From PS1 clade bacterium (GTDB lineage: Bacteria; Pseudomonadota; Alphaproteobacteria; RS24), in contig QOQK01000006.1 of assembly GCA_003331985.1 (NCBI GenBank), positions 1-53,365 on the forward strand: a DNA stretch of 53,365 nt, read 5' to 3'. The position numbers were made by a program, and so were the translations under genes. This document shows positions 7,332 to 15,296 of the stretch, piece by piece (within the stretch, counting starts at the first letter, position 1; each line of letters begins with the position of its first letter). The notes beneath the pieces were generated by a model. The model was not told the origin of the DNA, searched no databases, and saw nothing but the letters and a program-made list of their open reading frames with translations.

Positions 7332-9686
7332 GTGTGTAGCCATTCAGTCAGACCCGGGCGTCAAGATATACTTGATTTTATCGCCCAAAACCCAGGCAAA
7401 ACCGGAAAGCGCGAAATCGCCAAAGCCTTTAATGTCAAAGGTTCTGACCGGATTTATCTGAAGCAACTTCTGAGAGAAATGACTGCCGAAGGGCTTATCG
7501 AAGGCAATCGTAGTGACGGCGTCAGAAAAGCGGGAACGCTTCCCGCTGTTGGTGTTGTTGAGATTACAGCCCGCGATGAAGAAGGCGCTCTTCACGGCAA
7601 AATTATCTTGCGTGGTGAGTTACAAAACACAACTGACATTATTATTTTTTCCAAGCGGAAACAGCCTGTAATGGGTGACCAGATACTCGCGCGTCTCAAT
7701 GAAACCTCACCGGGTGTGTATCGGGCAGATACAATTAAGGTTATCACCCGCGCCGGAAGTGAAAAAGTTATTGGAATTCTGAAGGGGAGCCTTGAGCCTG
7801 ATAAAAAAGGCAAAATTTCAGCTTACATAGAACCAATTGAGAGGCGTGCGCGGCATATTTTCAATATTAGCGGCACAGTGCCGGATAATTGTGAGGAAGG
7901 CGATATTGTTGTTGCTGAAAAAACATCAACTGTCCGTTCTGCTCAAAGACATCACCCTCAACAGGTAAAGGTGATTGAACGTGTTGGCTCACCTGAAGCG
8001 CCGGATGCATTCAGCCTGATTGCCATTGCTGAACAGAGTATACCAATCGAGTTTCCTGATGCTGTTATTCAGCAATCGGAAACTCTGAGTCAGTTCAGCA
8101 TGGAAGGCCGCCAAGACTTAAGAGAACTGCCGCTCATCACCATTGACCCTGCAGATGCGCGTGACCATGACGATGCTGTTTATGCTTGCCCAGATGATAA
8201 CCCTGACAATGAAGGTGGCTATTTGGTGTGGGTCGCTATTGCCGATGTAGCGACTTATGTCCCACCGGAAACACCACTGGACAAAGAAGCGCTCAAGAGA
8301 GGTAATTCCGTTTATCTGCCCGACCGCGTGGTTCCAATGTTGCCGGAGAAGATTTCAAATAATCTCTGCTCCTTGCGCCCAGATGAAGAACGCCCATGCC
8401 TCGTCGTCAAGATGACAATTGATAAAAACGGGAATAGAAAAACTCATAAATTCTCTCGTGCGATTATGAAGTCGGCAGCACGGTTAAGTTATCAGCAAGC
8501 TCAAACAGGCTTTGATGACCAACCTGATGAAGCCGCCGCACCTGTTTACGAAACCGTTCTCAAACCTCTATGGGCGGCATATCAATTAATGACTAAGGCG
8601 CGAGAAAAACGTGCGCCACTTGACCTTGATATCCCTGAAAGAAAAATCATTATGAATAATGGGCGGATTGAAGATATTTTCACGCCGCAACGACTTGAGG
8701 CCATGCGACTGATTGAAGAGATGATGGTTAGCGCTAATGTCTGCGCGGCTGAAACGCTAGAAAAACATAAAACTCCCCTGATCTACAGGGTTCATAATAT
8801 TCCAAGTGAAGAGAAAGTTTACGCGCTTGCCGGTTTTGTAAAACCTCTTGGCGTGGTGATTGACCTCGGGCAGCCCATGATACCAAGACTGTTTAATCGT
8901 CTGTTGGAAGGTGCGCGCGAAACGGAATATGGATTTATGATTCAAGAGGCGGTTTTACGAACTCAATCTCAAGCTGTTTATGACCCTGAAAACATTGGTC
9001 ACTTTGGGCTTAACTTATCGCGCTATGCCCACTTTACCTCGCCGATAAGGCGTTATGCAGATTTAATTGTGCATCGCGCCTTGATCCGCGCCCTCAAATT
9101 TGGTTCTGACGGTTTACCTGACAGTCAAATTGAAATCCTTGATGAAACAGCCGCTCATATTTCATCAACAGAAAGGCGTGCAATGCTGGCCGAGCGAAGC
9201 GCAAAGGAACGCTATCTATCTGCTTTTATGTCCACCCGTATTGGGAATGAATTTGCAGGACATATCACTGGCGTCACAAAATCAGGACTGTTTATCCGCC
9301 TTGACGACACTGGCGCAGAGGGTTTTTCGCCGATGTCTTACCTTGGGCGGGAGCGGTTTTTCGCTAATGAAGATGGCATGTCACTTACTGGCGGCACAAC
9401 CGGTAAAACTTATCGTATAGGCCAGGCTATCTCCGTTAGGCTTCTTGAGACAAACCCTATTGCCGGCGGCATGTTGATGGAACCCGTCTTAGAGGGTGAA
9501 GCGGAAGGCACGACACAACGTCGTGGAAGCTTCAGAAGAAACACCCAGGGAAAAAAACAGGGAGGTGATAAAAAAGAATCACGCCCGATCTCCAAGAAGT
9601 CAAAATCATATAAGGGCAGAAAAAAAAGCTCCTCAAGGGCTGGTCGTCGCAAAGCAAAGAAGCTAGAAAAACCTAAAGACGGCTAA
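7332..9686 (+). CDS. rnr: Ribonuclease R
   Basis: A processive 3'-to-5' exoribonuclease that degrades structured RNA. The 784 residues contain, in order, a short N-terminal winged-helix region (about 10-60), cold-shock-type OB domains, the RNB catalytic domain opening with ITIDPADARDHDDAV (about 269-283, metal-binding aspartates), and an S1 domain around 640-715. A long lysine/arginine-rich tail with KKSSSRAGRRKAKK follows. The start is GTG at 7332, preceded by AAGGA at about 8 bases. A small inverted repeat (TATCGC at 7264-7269, GCGATA at 7275-7280) lies in the gap after topA but lacks a T-run. The NUDIX gene follows after 12 bases, suggesting cotranscription. Confidence 0.95.
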   Translation: MCSHSVRPGRQDILDFIAQNPGKTGKREIAKAFNVKGSDRIYLKQLLREMTAEGLIEGNRSDGVRKAGTLPAVGVVEITARDEEGALHGKIILRGELQNTTDIIIFSKRKQPVMGDQILARLNETSPGVYRADTIKVITRAGSEKVIGILKGSLEPDKKGKISAYIEPIERRARHIFNISGTVPDNCEEGDIVVAEKTSTVRSAQRHHPQQVKVIERVGSPEAPDAFSLIAIAEQSIPIEFPDAVIQQSETLSQFSMEGRQDLRELPLITIDPADARDHDDAVYACPDDNPDNEGGYLVWVAIADVATYVPPETPLDKEALKRGNSVYLPDRVVPMLPEKISNNLCSLRPDEERPCLVVKMTIDKNGNRKTHKFSRAIMKSAARLSYQQAQTGFDDQPDEAAAPVYETVLKPLWAAYQLMTKAREKRAPLDLDIPERKIIMNNGRIEDIFTPQRLEAMRLIEEMMVSANVCAAETLEKHKTPLIYRVHNIPSEEKVYALAGFVKPLGVVIDLGQPMIPRLFNRLLEGARETEYGFMIQEAVLRTQSQAVYDPENIGHFGLNLSRYAHFTSPIRRYADLIVHRALIRALKFGSDGLPDSQIEILDETAAHISSTERRAMLAERSAKERYLSAFMSTRIGNEFAGHITGVTKSGLFIRLDDTGAEGFSPMSYLGRERFFANEDGMSLTGGTTGKTYRIGQAISVRLLETNPIAGGMLMEPVLEGEAEGTTQRRGSFRRNTQGKKQGGDKKESRPISKKSKSYKGRKKSSSRAGRRKAKKLEKPKDG

Positions 9687-9698
9687 GAGGCGACAAAC

Positions 9699-10475
9699 AT
9701 GCAAAAGACAACACAACTTTCTGAACTCGACACCAAAATCGAGAAAAGCGTGGATGAACGTGCTGACCTGACCCTACCCTATATACGTCCGGTTGATGCC
9801 GCGACGCTCATTATTGTAAACCGACAGACTAAAACCCCGAAAGTTCTCATGGGAAAACGATCTTCAAAACATAAGTTCATGCCAAATAAATTTGTGTTTC
9901 CAGGCGGTCGTGTTGATCCTTGTGATAGCCGTCTCATCGTGCCATCAAAAATGCGAACACCTGTCATTAAGCATCTCCAGGCAGAAACCAAAAAAAGTAT
10001 GACACCTGCACGTTTACGAGGATTGGCGCTCGCCGCAATCAGAGAAACCTACGAAGAAACGGGTCTCGTATTGGGAAGACCGACTTCATCAGAAGTTACC
10101 TCTCGTCATCCTGTTTGGCGGGCATTTTTGGAACAAGGTGTTGAACCAGCCCTAGGTAACCTCGATTATGTCGCTCGTGCTATCACCCCAACAAAGCGGA
10201 ATAGACGCTTTGACACGCGGTTTTTCATGGCCGATGCTTCAGAACTGTATAATAAACCAAGCGACATAACCAATGGCAGTGGCGAATTACTCCACTTGCA
10301 TTGGATTAGCCTCAAGGAAGCACTGAAACTCGACCTTCCGATTATTACGCATGAAATTGTCAAATGTATTGAGGAACGACTGCAATACCCCGATACGCGC
10401 CGATATACTCGCCCGGTGCCGTTTTATCGTTTTGAATATGGCAGATTTATCATTTCTAATCTGCGGGCAAGCTGA
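9699..10475 (+). CDS. NUDIX hydrolase with a long insertion in the Nudix box
   Basis: A 258-residue NUDIX-family protein. The family normally hydrolyses nucleoside diphosphates linked to another moiety. The glycine end of the box is FVFPGGRVDP (about 65-74) and the metal-binding helix is RETYEETGLVL (about 115-125). About 40 residues are inserted between them, where the standard box has fewer than ten. This layout recalls the NUDT19/NUDT8 (CoA or long-chain-acyl-CoA) group, but the substrate is not predictable here. AGAGG gives a good ribosome binding site, and the short spacing from rnr suggests one transcript. Confidence 0.8.
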   Translation: MQKTTQLSELDTKIEKSVDERADLTLPYIRPVDAATLIIVNRQTKTPKVLMGKRSSKHKFMPNKFVFPGGRVDPCDSRLIVPSKMRTPVIKHLQAETKKSMTPARLRGLALAAIRETYEETGLVLGRPTSSEVTSRHPVWRAFLEQGVEPALGNLDYVARAITPTKRNRRFDTRFFMADASELYNKPSDITNGSGELLHLHWISLKEALKLDLPIITHEIVKCIEERLQYPDTRRYTRPVPFYRFEYGRFIISNLRAS

Positions 10476-10481
10476 ATAGTC

Positions 10482-10509
10482 TTGACTTTCCGGTGTAAAT
10501 CTTTAGTTT
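10482..10509 (+). promoter_or_regulatory. Possible rpmG promoter
   Basis: TTGACT (10482-10487) is followed after 16 bases by TAGTTT (10504-10509), in the short gap before rpmG. The -10 match is only partial, so this is tentative. Confidence 0.3.
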
Positions 10510-10548
10510 CCCGAAATCGGATTTAGGTAAACATCTCGGGGAAAGCTT

Positions 10549-10716
10549 ATGGCGAAACCTACAACAGTTAAGATTAAGCTCGAAAGCACGGCTGGCACAG
10601 GATACTTCTATGTTGCCAAGAAAAATGCCCGTACCATGACTGAAAAAATGGTTGTTCGGAAATATGATCCGGTTGCTCGCAAGCATGTTGAATTCAAAGA
10701 AGGTAAAATCAAATAA
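10549..10716 (+). CDS. rpmG: 50S ribosomal protein L33
   Basis: A short reading frame of 55 residues, starting [20 protein letters not shown] and ending [10 protein letters not shown]. This is the normal length and pattern of bacterial L33, including the conserved [10 protein letters not shown] and KYDPVARKH segments. The cysteine pairs of the zinc-binding form are absent, so it is the C-minus type. GGGGAAAG just upstream serves as ribosome binding site. A strong intrinsic terminator follows, so the gene ends its own transcription unit. Confidence 0.95.
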   Translation: MAKPTTVKIKLESTAGTGYFYVAKKNARTMTEKMVVRKYDPVARKHVEFKEGKIK

Positions 10717-10749
10717 TTTTGATTTCCAACCCTGATTACAAACAACATT

Positions 10750-10773
10750 AAGCCGGTTTAGACCGGCTTTTTT
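10750..10773 (+). terminator. Intrinsic terminator after rpmG
   Basis: A perfect 8-bp stem, AAGCCGGT (10750-10757) with ACCGGCTT (10762-10769), has a four-base loop TTAG and runs into six T residues (10768-10773). It lies 34 bases after the rpmG stop. Confidence 0.9.
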
Positions 10774-10868
10774 ATTATTCTTTTCTTCTCATATATTTTG
10801 TTTCATCGTGAATTCGCGCTATCTGGGTTAAGGTATGTTTTTAGACCCCCGACTCGATAAGACAAAAT

Positions 10869-11162
10869 ATGGCACAACAAGAAACAGCTGAAATTCTCGC
10901 CCTTAATATGCTGACATGGATGGCAGGTAATGAGGAGGCGATGAACAGTTTTTCATTACAAAGCGGAATGGCAGTTCAGGATATACTGGATCAAATTGGC
11001 AATCCCGAAGTTTTGGCAGAACTTCTCGCGGGTGTAATGGATTTCATACTGAGTTATGAAGAGCTACTTACACAATTTTGTGAAGACAATGGTATGAACC
11101 CAGAAGAACCGGTTCAATTCAGACGCTTTCTACCTGGCGGCGATGCGCCTGAGTGGGGTTAA
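10869..11162 (+). CDS. DUF3572 family protein
   Basis: A 97-residue acidic helical protein with the pattern of the alphaproteobacterial DUF3572 family, including ALNMLTWMAG near the N-terminus, an EVLAGVMDFI-like helix (LAELLAGVMDFILSYEE) and a C-terminal RFLPGGDAPEW. The function is unknown. No signal peptide or membrane segment is visible. The ribosome binding site is weak. It lies 19 bases before the HAD-like gene, which suggests cotranscription. Confidence 0.8.
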   Translation: MAQQETAEILALNMLTWMAGNEEAMNSFSLQSGMAVQDILDQIGNPEVLAELLAGVMDFILSYEELLTQFCEDNGMNPEEPVQFRRFLPGGDAPEWG

Positions 11163-11181
11163 TTACGGAGTAAAATGAGTA

Positions 11182-11832
11182 ATGCTTTCCGAAGAAATAT
11201 CCAACCAGATTGAAACTCTGGAGCTTGACCCTGATCGCCCGCTAGTTATTTCGGATGCGGATGAAGTTCTCCTTCAATTTATGCGCCAATTTGAGGTCTA
11301 TCTAGACCGAAATGAAATGTGGATTGATTTGAGTAGTTTCAAGTTGCAAGGCAACATAAAATATAAAGGCAGTGATGAAGTCGTCGACATGACGAACAGA
11401 AATATCATTGATGATTTTTTTGCTGCCGAAACCTTGAACTTCTCCCCCGTAGACGGCGCGGCAGAAGCTTTGACAGCACTCAGCAAAGAAGCCCAAGTCA
11501 TTATTCTGACCAATCTACCAATTGCCCAAAAGAACGAACGTCAAATTAATTTGTCAGAACATGGCATGGACTATCCAGTAATTGTCGGCTCAGGCCTAAA
11601 AGGCCCGGCGGTAAAAAGCCTCGGCGATAAAATTAATGCGCCCTTGTTTTTTCTCGATGACATTCCCCATAATATCAATTCAGTTGCGGAATATGTCCCC
11701 ATGTCTGGACGCATTCATATGATTGCAGATCCACGCTTATCTAAACTTATTGGCGCAGCAGAAGGCGCTTCAGCTCGAATTGATCAGTGGCAGGAAGCGC
11801 AAAACTGGATACTGGAAAAAATAGCCAAATAG
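11182..11832 (+). CDS. HAD-like hydrolase family protein
   Basis: A 216-residue protein with HAD-superfamily motifs: motif I VISDADEVLL (nucleophile aspartate, about 22-31), motif II VIILTNLP, a lysine in GLKGPAVKS and motif IV FFLDDIPHN. The substrate is unknown. Start choice is somewhat awkward. GGAG at 11167-11170 is only 4 bases from an out-of-frame ATG at 11175, which encodes a 12-codon frame, and 11 bases from the chosen ATG at 11182. The gene is close to DUF3572 upstream and dinB downstream. Confidence 0.75.
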   Translation: MLSEEISNQIETLELDPDRPLVISDADEVLLQFMRQFEVYLDRNEMWIDLSSFKLQGNIKYKGSDEVVDMTNRNIIDDFFAAETLNFSPVDGAAEALTALSKEAQVIILTNLPIAQKNERQINLSEHGMDYPVIVGSGLKGPAVKSLGDKINAPLFFLDDIPHNINSVAEYVPMSGRIHMIADPRLSKLIGAAEGASARIDQWQEAQNWILEKIAK

Positions 11833-11848
11833 ACTCATTGGATATGTT

Positions 11849-13174
11849 TTGACGCCCCACTCAACAGAAGAGACAACATCAAATCCCTTCACAGGCTTGT
11901 GCCGTGACTGCACCACGCGCGTTGAAAGCCCCAATGCTGACAGCAAACCAACGAGATGTCCCAGTTGTAAAAGCCCGCGCTTACTTTTCCATCCAGAACT
12001 TTTTGACCTGGGCATTACTCATATCGACTGCGATGCATTTTTTGCAGCCATTGAAAAACGTGATAACCCCGAATTGGAGGATAAACCTGTCATTATTGGT
12101 GGCGGCCAAAGAGGTGTTGTCTCCACCGCATGCTACATTGCGCGTATTCGCGGCGTAAAATCTGCCATGCCAATGTTTAAGGCTTTAAAATTATGTCCCG
12201 ATGCCATCGTTATTAAACCTCAAATGGAAAAATATGCCGAGGCAGGATATCAAATCCGAGACTTAATGAAAGAATTAACACCCCTCGTTCAACCTATCTC
12301 AATTGATGAAGCCTTTTTGGACCTGCGGGGGACTGAAAAACTGCATGGGCTCACTCCTGCTGAAACAATTCTAAATCTCGTCAGAAACATTCGCAAAACT
12401 GTCGGCATCACCGTATCTGTTGGCCTTAGCCACAATAAATTTCTTGCTAAATTATCTTCTGATCTCGATAAACCGAATGGCTTTACAGTCATTGGACAGT
12501 CAGAAACACTTGATAGACTCGCACCGATGCCGGTTGAAAAAATATGGGGCGTCGGGCAAGCCATGCAGAAAAAACTTTCTGCTAATGGTGTAAAAACAAT
12601 CGGACACCTCCAAAATCTGGAGGAAGCATTTTTGCTGAAGCAATATGGCAATGTCGGGCAACATTTGTTTAGGCTTTCTCGCGGGCTGGATGACAGGATT
12701 GTTTCTCCAGAACGGGAAGCAAAAAGTATTTCTTCAGAGACAACTTTTGATAAAGATATTGCAGATGCAGACAGCCTTTCTAAAACACTCTGGCGTTTAA
12801 GCGAGAAAGTATCCTTGAGGTGTAAGAAAGCCAGCAAGGGGGGCAAGACTGTTGTTCTAAAACTTAAAACCGGAAATTTTAAATCGCTCACTCGGAACCG
12901 CACCCTTCCCGTTTCAACCTGTATGGCTGAAAGAATTTTCAGTGCTGGAAACGAAATGCTGAATGCAGAACTCCAAAACAACCCCATAACAGCTTATCGA
13001 CTAATTGGTATTGGTGTTACCGGACTTGTAGAGGCTGAATTCGCTGATATGCCTGATCTCGTTTCTACGGATAAAAGAAACTTGCAAGCTGAATTGGCTA
13101 TGGACAAAATTCGCATTAAGTTTGGTCAAGAGACAATTGGTAAGGGGCGGTCTCTTGATCGCAGAAATAAATAA
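11849..13174 (+). CDS. dinB: DNA polymerase IV with N-terminal zinc ribbon
   Basis: A Y-family translesion polymerase of 441 residues. Catalytic metal ligands are visible in HIDCDAFFA (about 58-66) and SIDEAFLDL (about 151-159). A thumb region with helix-hairpin-helix (WGVGQAMQKKL) and a little-finger domain follow. Before the palm is a four-cysteine ribbon (C18, C21, C37, C40) ending in LLFHPELFDL, as seen in many alphaproteobacterial DinB proteins. The start is probably TTG 11849, with GGA 6 bases upstream; no in-frame ATG covers the zinc ribbon. The RidA-like gene follows 20 bases downstream. Confidence 0.92.
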   Translation: MTPHSTEETTSNPFTGLCRDCTTRVESPNADSKPTRCPSCKSPRLLFHPELFDLGITHIDCDAFFAAIEKRDNPELEDKPVIIGGGQRGVVSTACYIARIRGVKSAMPMFKALKLCPDAIVIKPQMEKYAEAGYQIRDLMKELTPLVQPISIDEAFLDLRGTEKLHGLTPAETILNLVRNIRKTVGITVSVGLSHNKFLAKLSSDLDKPNGFTVIGQSETLDRLAPMPVEKIWGVGQAMQKKLSANGVKTIGHLQNLEEAFLLKQYGNVGQHLFRLSRGLDDRIVSPEREAKSISSETTFDKDIADADSLSKTLWRLSEKVSLRCKKASKGGKTVVLKLKTGNFKSLTRNRTLPVSTCMAERIFSAGNEMLNAELQNNPITAYRLIGIGVTGLVEAEFADMPDLVSTDKRNLQAELAMDKIRIKFGQETIGKGRSLDRRNK

Positions 13175-13194
13175 AGCCATTTTAAGGAAATATA

Positions 13195-13659
13195 ATGACA
13201 AACCCTGAAGAAAAAATTGAACAACTCGGTCTCATCCTTCCCGACCCTAAACCAGCTGTGGCGAATTATTTACCATTTACTCAAACCGGCAAACTTCTGT
13301 TTATTTCCGGTCAAGGCCCTGTTTCAGCCGCAGGTGACGCCATTAAAGGCCGACTAGGTGAAACTATTGAGATTGAAGATGGGCAACGCGCTGCACAGCT
13401 TGCAGCTCTGAATATACTGGCTCAGGTAAAATCGGCACTGAATGGTGATTGGTCAAACTTTGGCCGTTGCCTCAGATTATGCGGCTTTGTAAATTCCACC
13501 CCTGACTTCACGCATCAACCTGCAATTATAAATGGTGCATCAGATTTAATGGTTGAGCTTTTTGGCGATGCCGGACGACATAGCCGATCGGCAGTTGGTG
13601 TTGCGAGCCTACCTATGGGCTGGGCTGTCGAAATTGATGCCATATTTGAGGTCAATTAA
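13195..13659 (+). CDS. RidA/YjgF family protein
   Basis: A 154-residue protein of the RidA (YjgF/YER057c/UK114) family. It has LLFISGQGPVSAAG (about 34-47), a C-terminal RSAVGVASLPMGWAVEIDAIF and the expected trimer-forming fold length. Family members deaminate reactive enamines and imines or act as small-molecule binders. The subgroup with VGVASLP resembles the chorismate-mutase-like clade, for which the reaction is uncertain. AAGGAAA precedes the ATG. The stop overlaps the next start (TAATG), so it is coupled to the acetyltransferase gene. Confidence 0.85.
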   Translation: MTNPEEKIEQLGLILPDPKPAVANYLPFTQTGKLLFISGQGPVSAAGDAIKGRLGETIEIEDGQRAAQLAALNILAQVKSALNGDWSNFGRCLRLCGFVNSTPDFTHQPAIINGASDLMVELFGDAGRHSRSAVGVASLPMGWAVEIDAIFEVN

Positions 13660-14873
13660 TGGGAGACATTGAGCCCCCTATATTACGAACTGTCAGTAAA
13701 GTGTCGGAAATACCCGCGGAGCAATGGAATGCTTGCGCCAACCCTGATCCGGCGCACTATAACCCTTTCACCGACCACGCTTTTCTTCTCGCTCTTGAGG
13801 AAAGTGGGTCGGCAATACCCGAGACAGGCTGGGCAGCTCAACATCTTATATTAGAAAGCAGCGACGCAGGACAGATTGCGGGAATTGTACCGCTTTACCT
13901 AAAATCTCACAGTCAGGGAGAATATATTTTCGATCATGGCTGGGCCGAGGCATGGCATCGCGCCGGAGGTCAGTATTATCCGAAACTTTTAAGCGCTATT
14001 CCTTTTACACCTGCAGGTGGGTCAAGGCTTTTAATACGTTCAGGGCCCGGGGAACAAATGGCCCGTGCCGCCCTCACAGAGGGCCTGATAGCTCTCACAG
14101 CACAATATAATGCGTCGTCTTTGCATATTAATTTTCTGCCCGAAGAAGATTGGCGTGATCTGGGTACACAGGGATTTCTGCAACGCACGGACCAGCAATT
14201 CCATTGGCTTAATCGCGACTTTAAAGATTTTGACGGATTTCTGGCTAGCCTCACATCTCGCAAAAGGAAGAATCTTAAAAAAGAACGCCAACGGGCATTG
14301 GAGAATGGAATAGAAATTGAGTGGCTCACTGGTGATGATTTAACCGAAGCTCATTGGGACACTTTCTATGACTTTTATCTGGATACCAGCAACCGAAAGT
14401 GGGGGCAGGCTTATCTTACGCGATCCTTTTTTAGCCATATAAACGCAACCATGCCCGATAAAACATTGCTGGTCATGGCGCGGCGTGACGGCAAATATAT
14501 TGCTGGTGCTCTCAATTTTATCGGCGGAGAAGTTTTGTTTGGACGCAATTGGGGATGCATTGAAGATCATCCGTTTCTACATTTTGAACTTTGCTATTAT
14601 CAAGCAATAGATTTTGCAATTGTACGGGGATTAAAACGTGTAGAAGCAGGCGCTCAGGGTACGCATAAACTTGCCCGGGGCTATGAGCCATGCCGCACAT
14701 TTTCAGCTCATTATATTCCCCATGAAGGGTTCCGTGAAGCAATTGAAAACTTCTTGGAACATGAAAGACGCCATGTTGAGCAAGATATTGAAACGCTCAA
14801 AAATTACACACCTTTCAAACAAGCTGAAAATCAAACCAACAACAAGGCAAACAAGGAGAGTGATGATGAGTGA
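13659..14873 (+). CDS. GNAT/FemAB-like N-acyltransferase (DUF482 family)
   Basis: A 404-residue protein of the DUF482 group, sometimes annotated as involved in peptidoglycan biosynthesis or recognition. Typical segments are NPFTDHAFLLALEESGS (about 36-52), the FDHGWAEAW block, and a second acyltransferase-like half with GGEVLFGRNWGC and GAQGTHKLARGYEP. It probably transfers an acyl or aminoacyl group, but the substrate is unknown. No signal peptide is visible. It is coupled to ridA upstream (TAATG) and overlaps the HIT gene downstream by 8 bases, so the three form a tight operon behind dinB. Confidence 0.8.
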   Translation: MGDIEPPILRTVSKVSEIPAEQWNACANPDPAHYNPFTDHAFLLALEESGSAIPETGWAAQHLILESSDAGQIAGIVPLYLKSHSQGEYIFDHGWAEAWHRAGGQYYPKLLSAIPFTPAGGSRLLIRSGPGEQMARAALTEGLIALTAQYNASSLHINFLPEEDWRDLGTQGFLQRTDQQFHWLNRDFKDFDGFLASLTSRKRKNLKKERQRALENGIEIEWLTGDDLTEAHWDTFYDFYLDTSNRKWGQAYLTRSFFSHINATMPDKTLLVMARRDGKYIAGALNFIGGEVLFGRNWGCIEDHPFLHFELCYYQAIDFAIVRGLKRVEAGAQGTHKLARGYEPCRTFSAHYIPHEGFREAIENFLEHERRHVEQDIETLKNYTPFKQAENQTNNKANKESDDE

Positions 14874-15288
14874 TTATAATAGAGATAATATTTTTGCTAA
14901 GATATTACATGGAGAAATGCCATGCGTGAAAATCTTCGAAGATGAAGACACTTTAGCCTTCATGGATATCATGCCTCAAGCCGAAGGCCATGTGCTGGTT
15001 ATTCCCAAAACAGAGGCCTGCGACATGATGGATCTCGATGATGCGATGGCACAAAAGCTTATCGTAAATGTTCAAAGAATTGCACGTGCAGTAAAGTCAG
15101 CCATTGGATGTCCGGGCGTCATGCTAGCTCAACTTAATGGTTCAGCCGCCGGGCAGACTGTATTTCACACACACTTTCATATCATCCCACGCCATAACGG
15201 GGTTGAGTTGGGTTTTCATGCCAAAGATATGGCTGACCCCGGAGAGCTTGAAAAAATTGCTGAAAAAATCAGACCGTTAATTTCTTAG
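14866..15288 (+). CDS. HIT family protein (histidine triad nucleotide hydrolase)
   Basis: A 140-residue protein of the histidine triad superfamily, with the signature HTHFHIIPRH (about 105-114) and the N-terminal NIFAKILHGEMPC motif. Family members hydrolyse nucleotide phosphoramidates or dinucleoside polyphosphates. I chose ATG 14866, with AGGAG 7 bases upstream; ATG 14863 directly before it is an alternative. The start overlaps the end of the acetyltransferase gene. The stop lies 8 bases from the convergent clpA stop, with no terminator hairpin visible between them. Confidence 0.9.
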   Translation: MSDYNRDNIFAKILHGEMPCVKIFEDEDTLAFMDIMPQAEGHVLVIPKTEACDMMDLDDAMAQKLIVNVQRIARAVKSAIGCPGVMLAQLNGSAAGQTVFHTHFHIIPRHNGVELGFHAKDMADPGELEKIAEKIRPLIS

Positions 15289-15296
15289 TCAATGGG

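Noticed and set aside
11175-11213. ATG at 11175 with well-placed GGAG, opening a 12-codon frame before the HAD-like gene
   Set aside because: Too short to support as a gene; probably the ribosome binding site serves ATG 11182 with long spacing.
12289-12987. Long open frame antisense to dinB
   Set aside because: It lies entirely within dinB on the opposite strand; the DinB frame has clear catalytic motifs.
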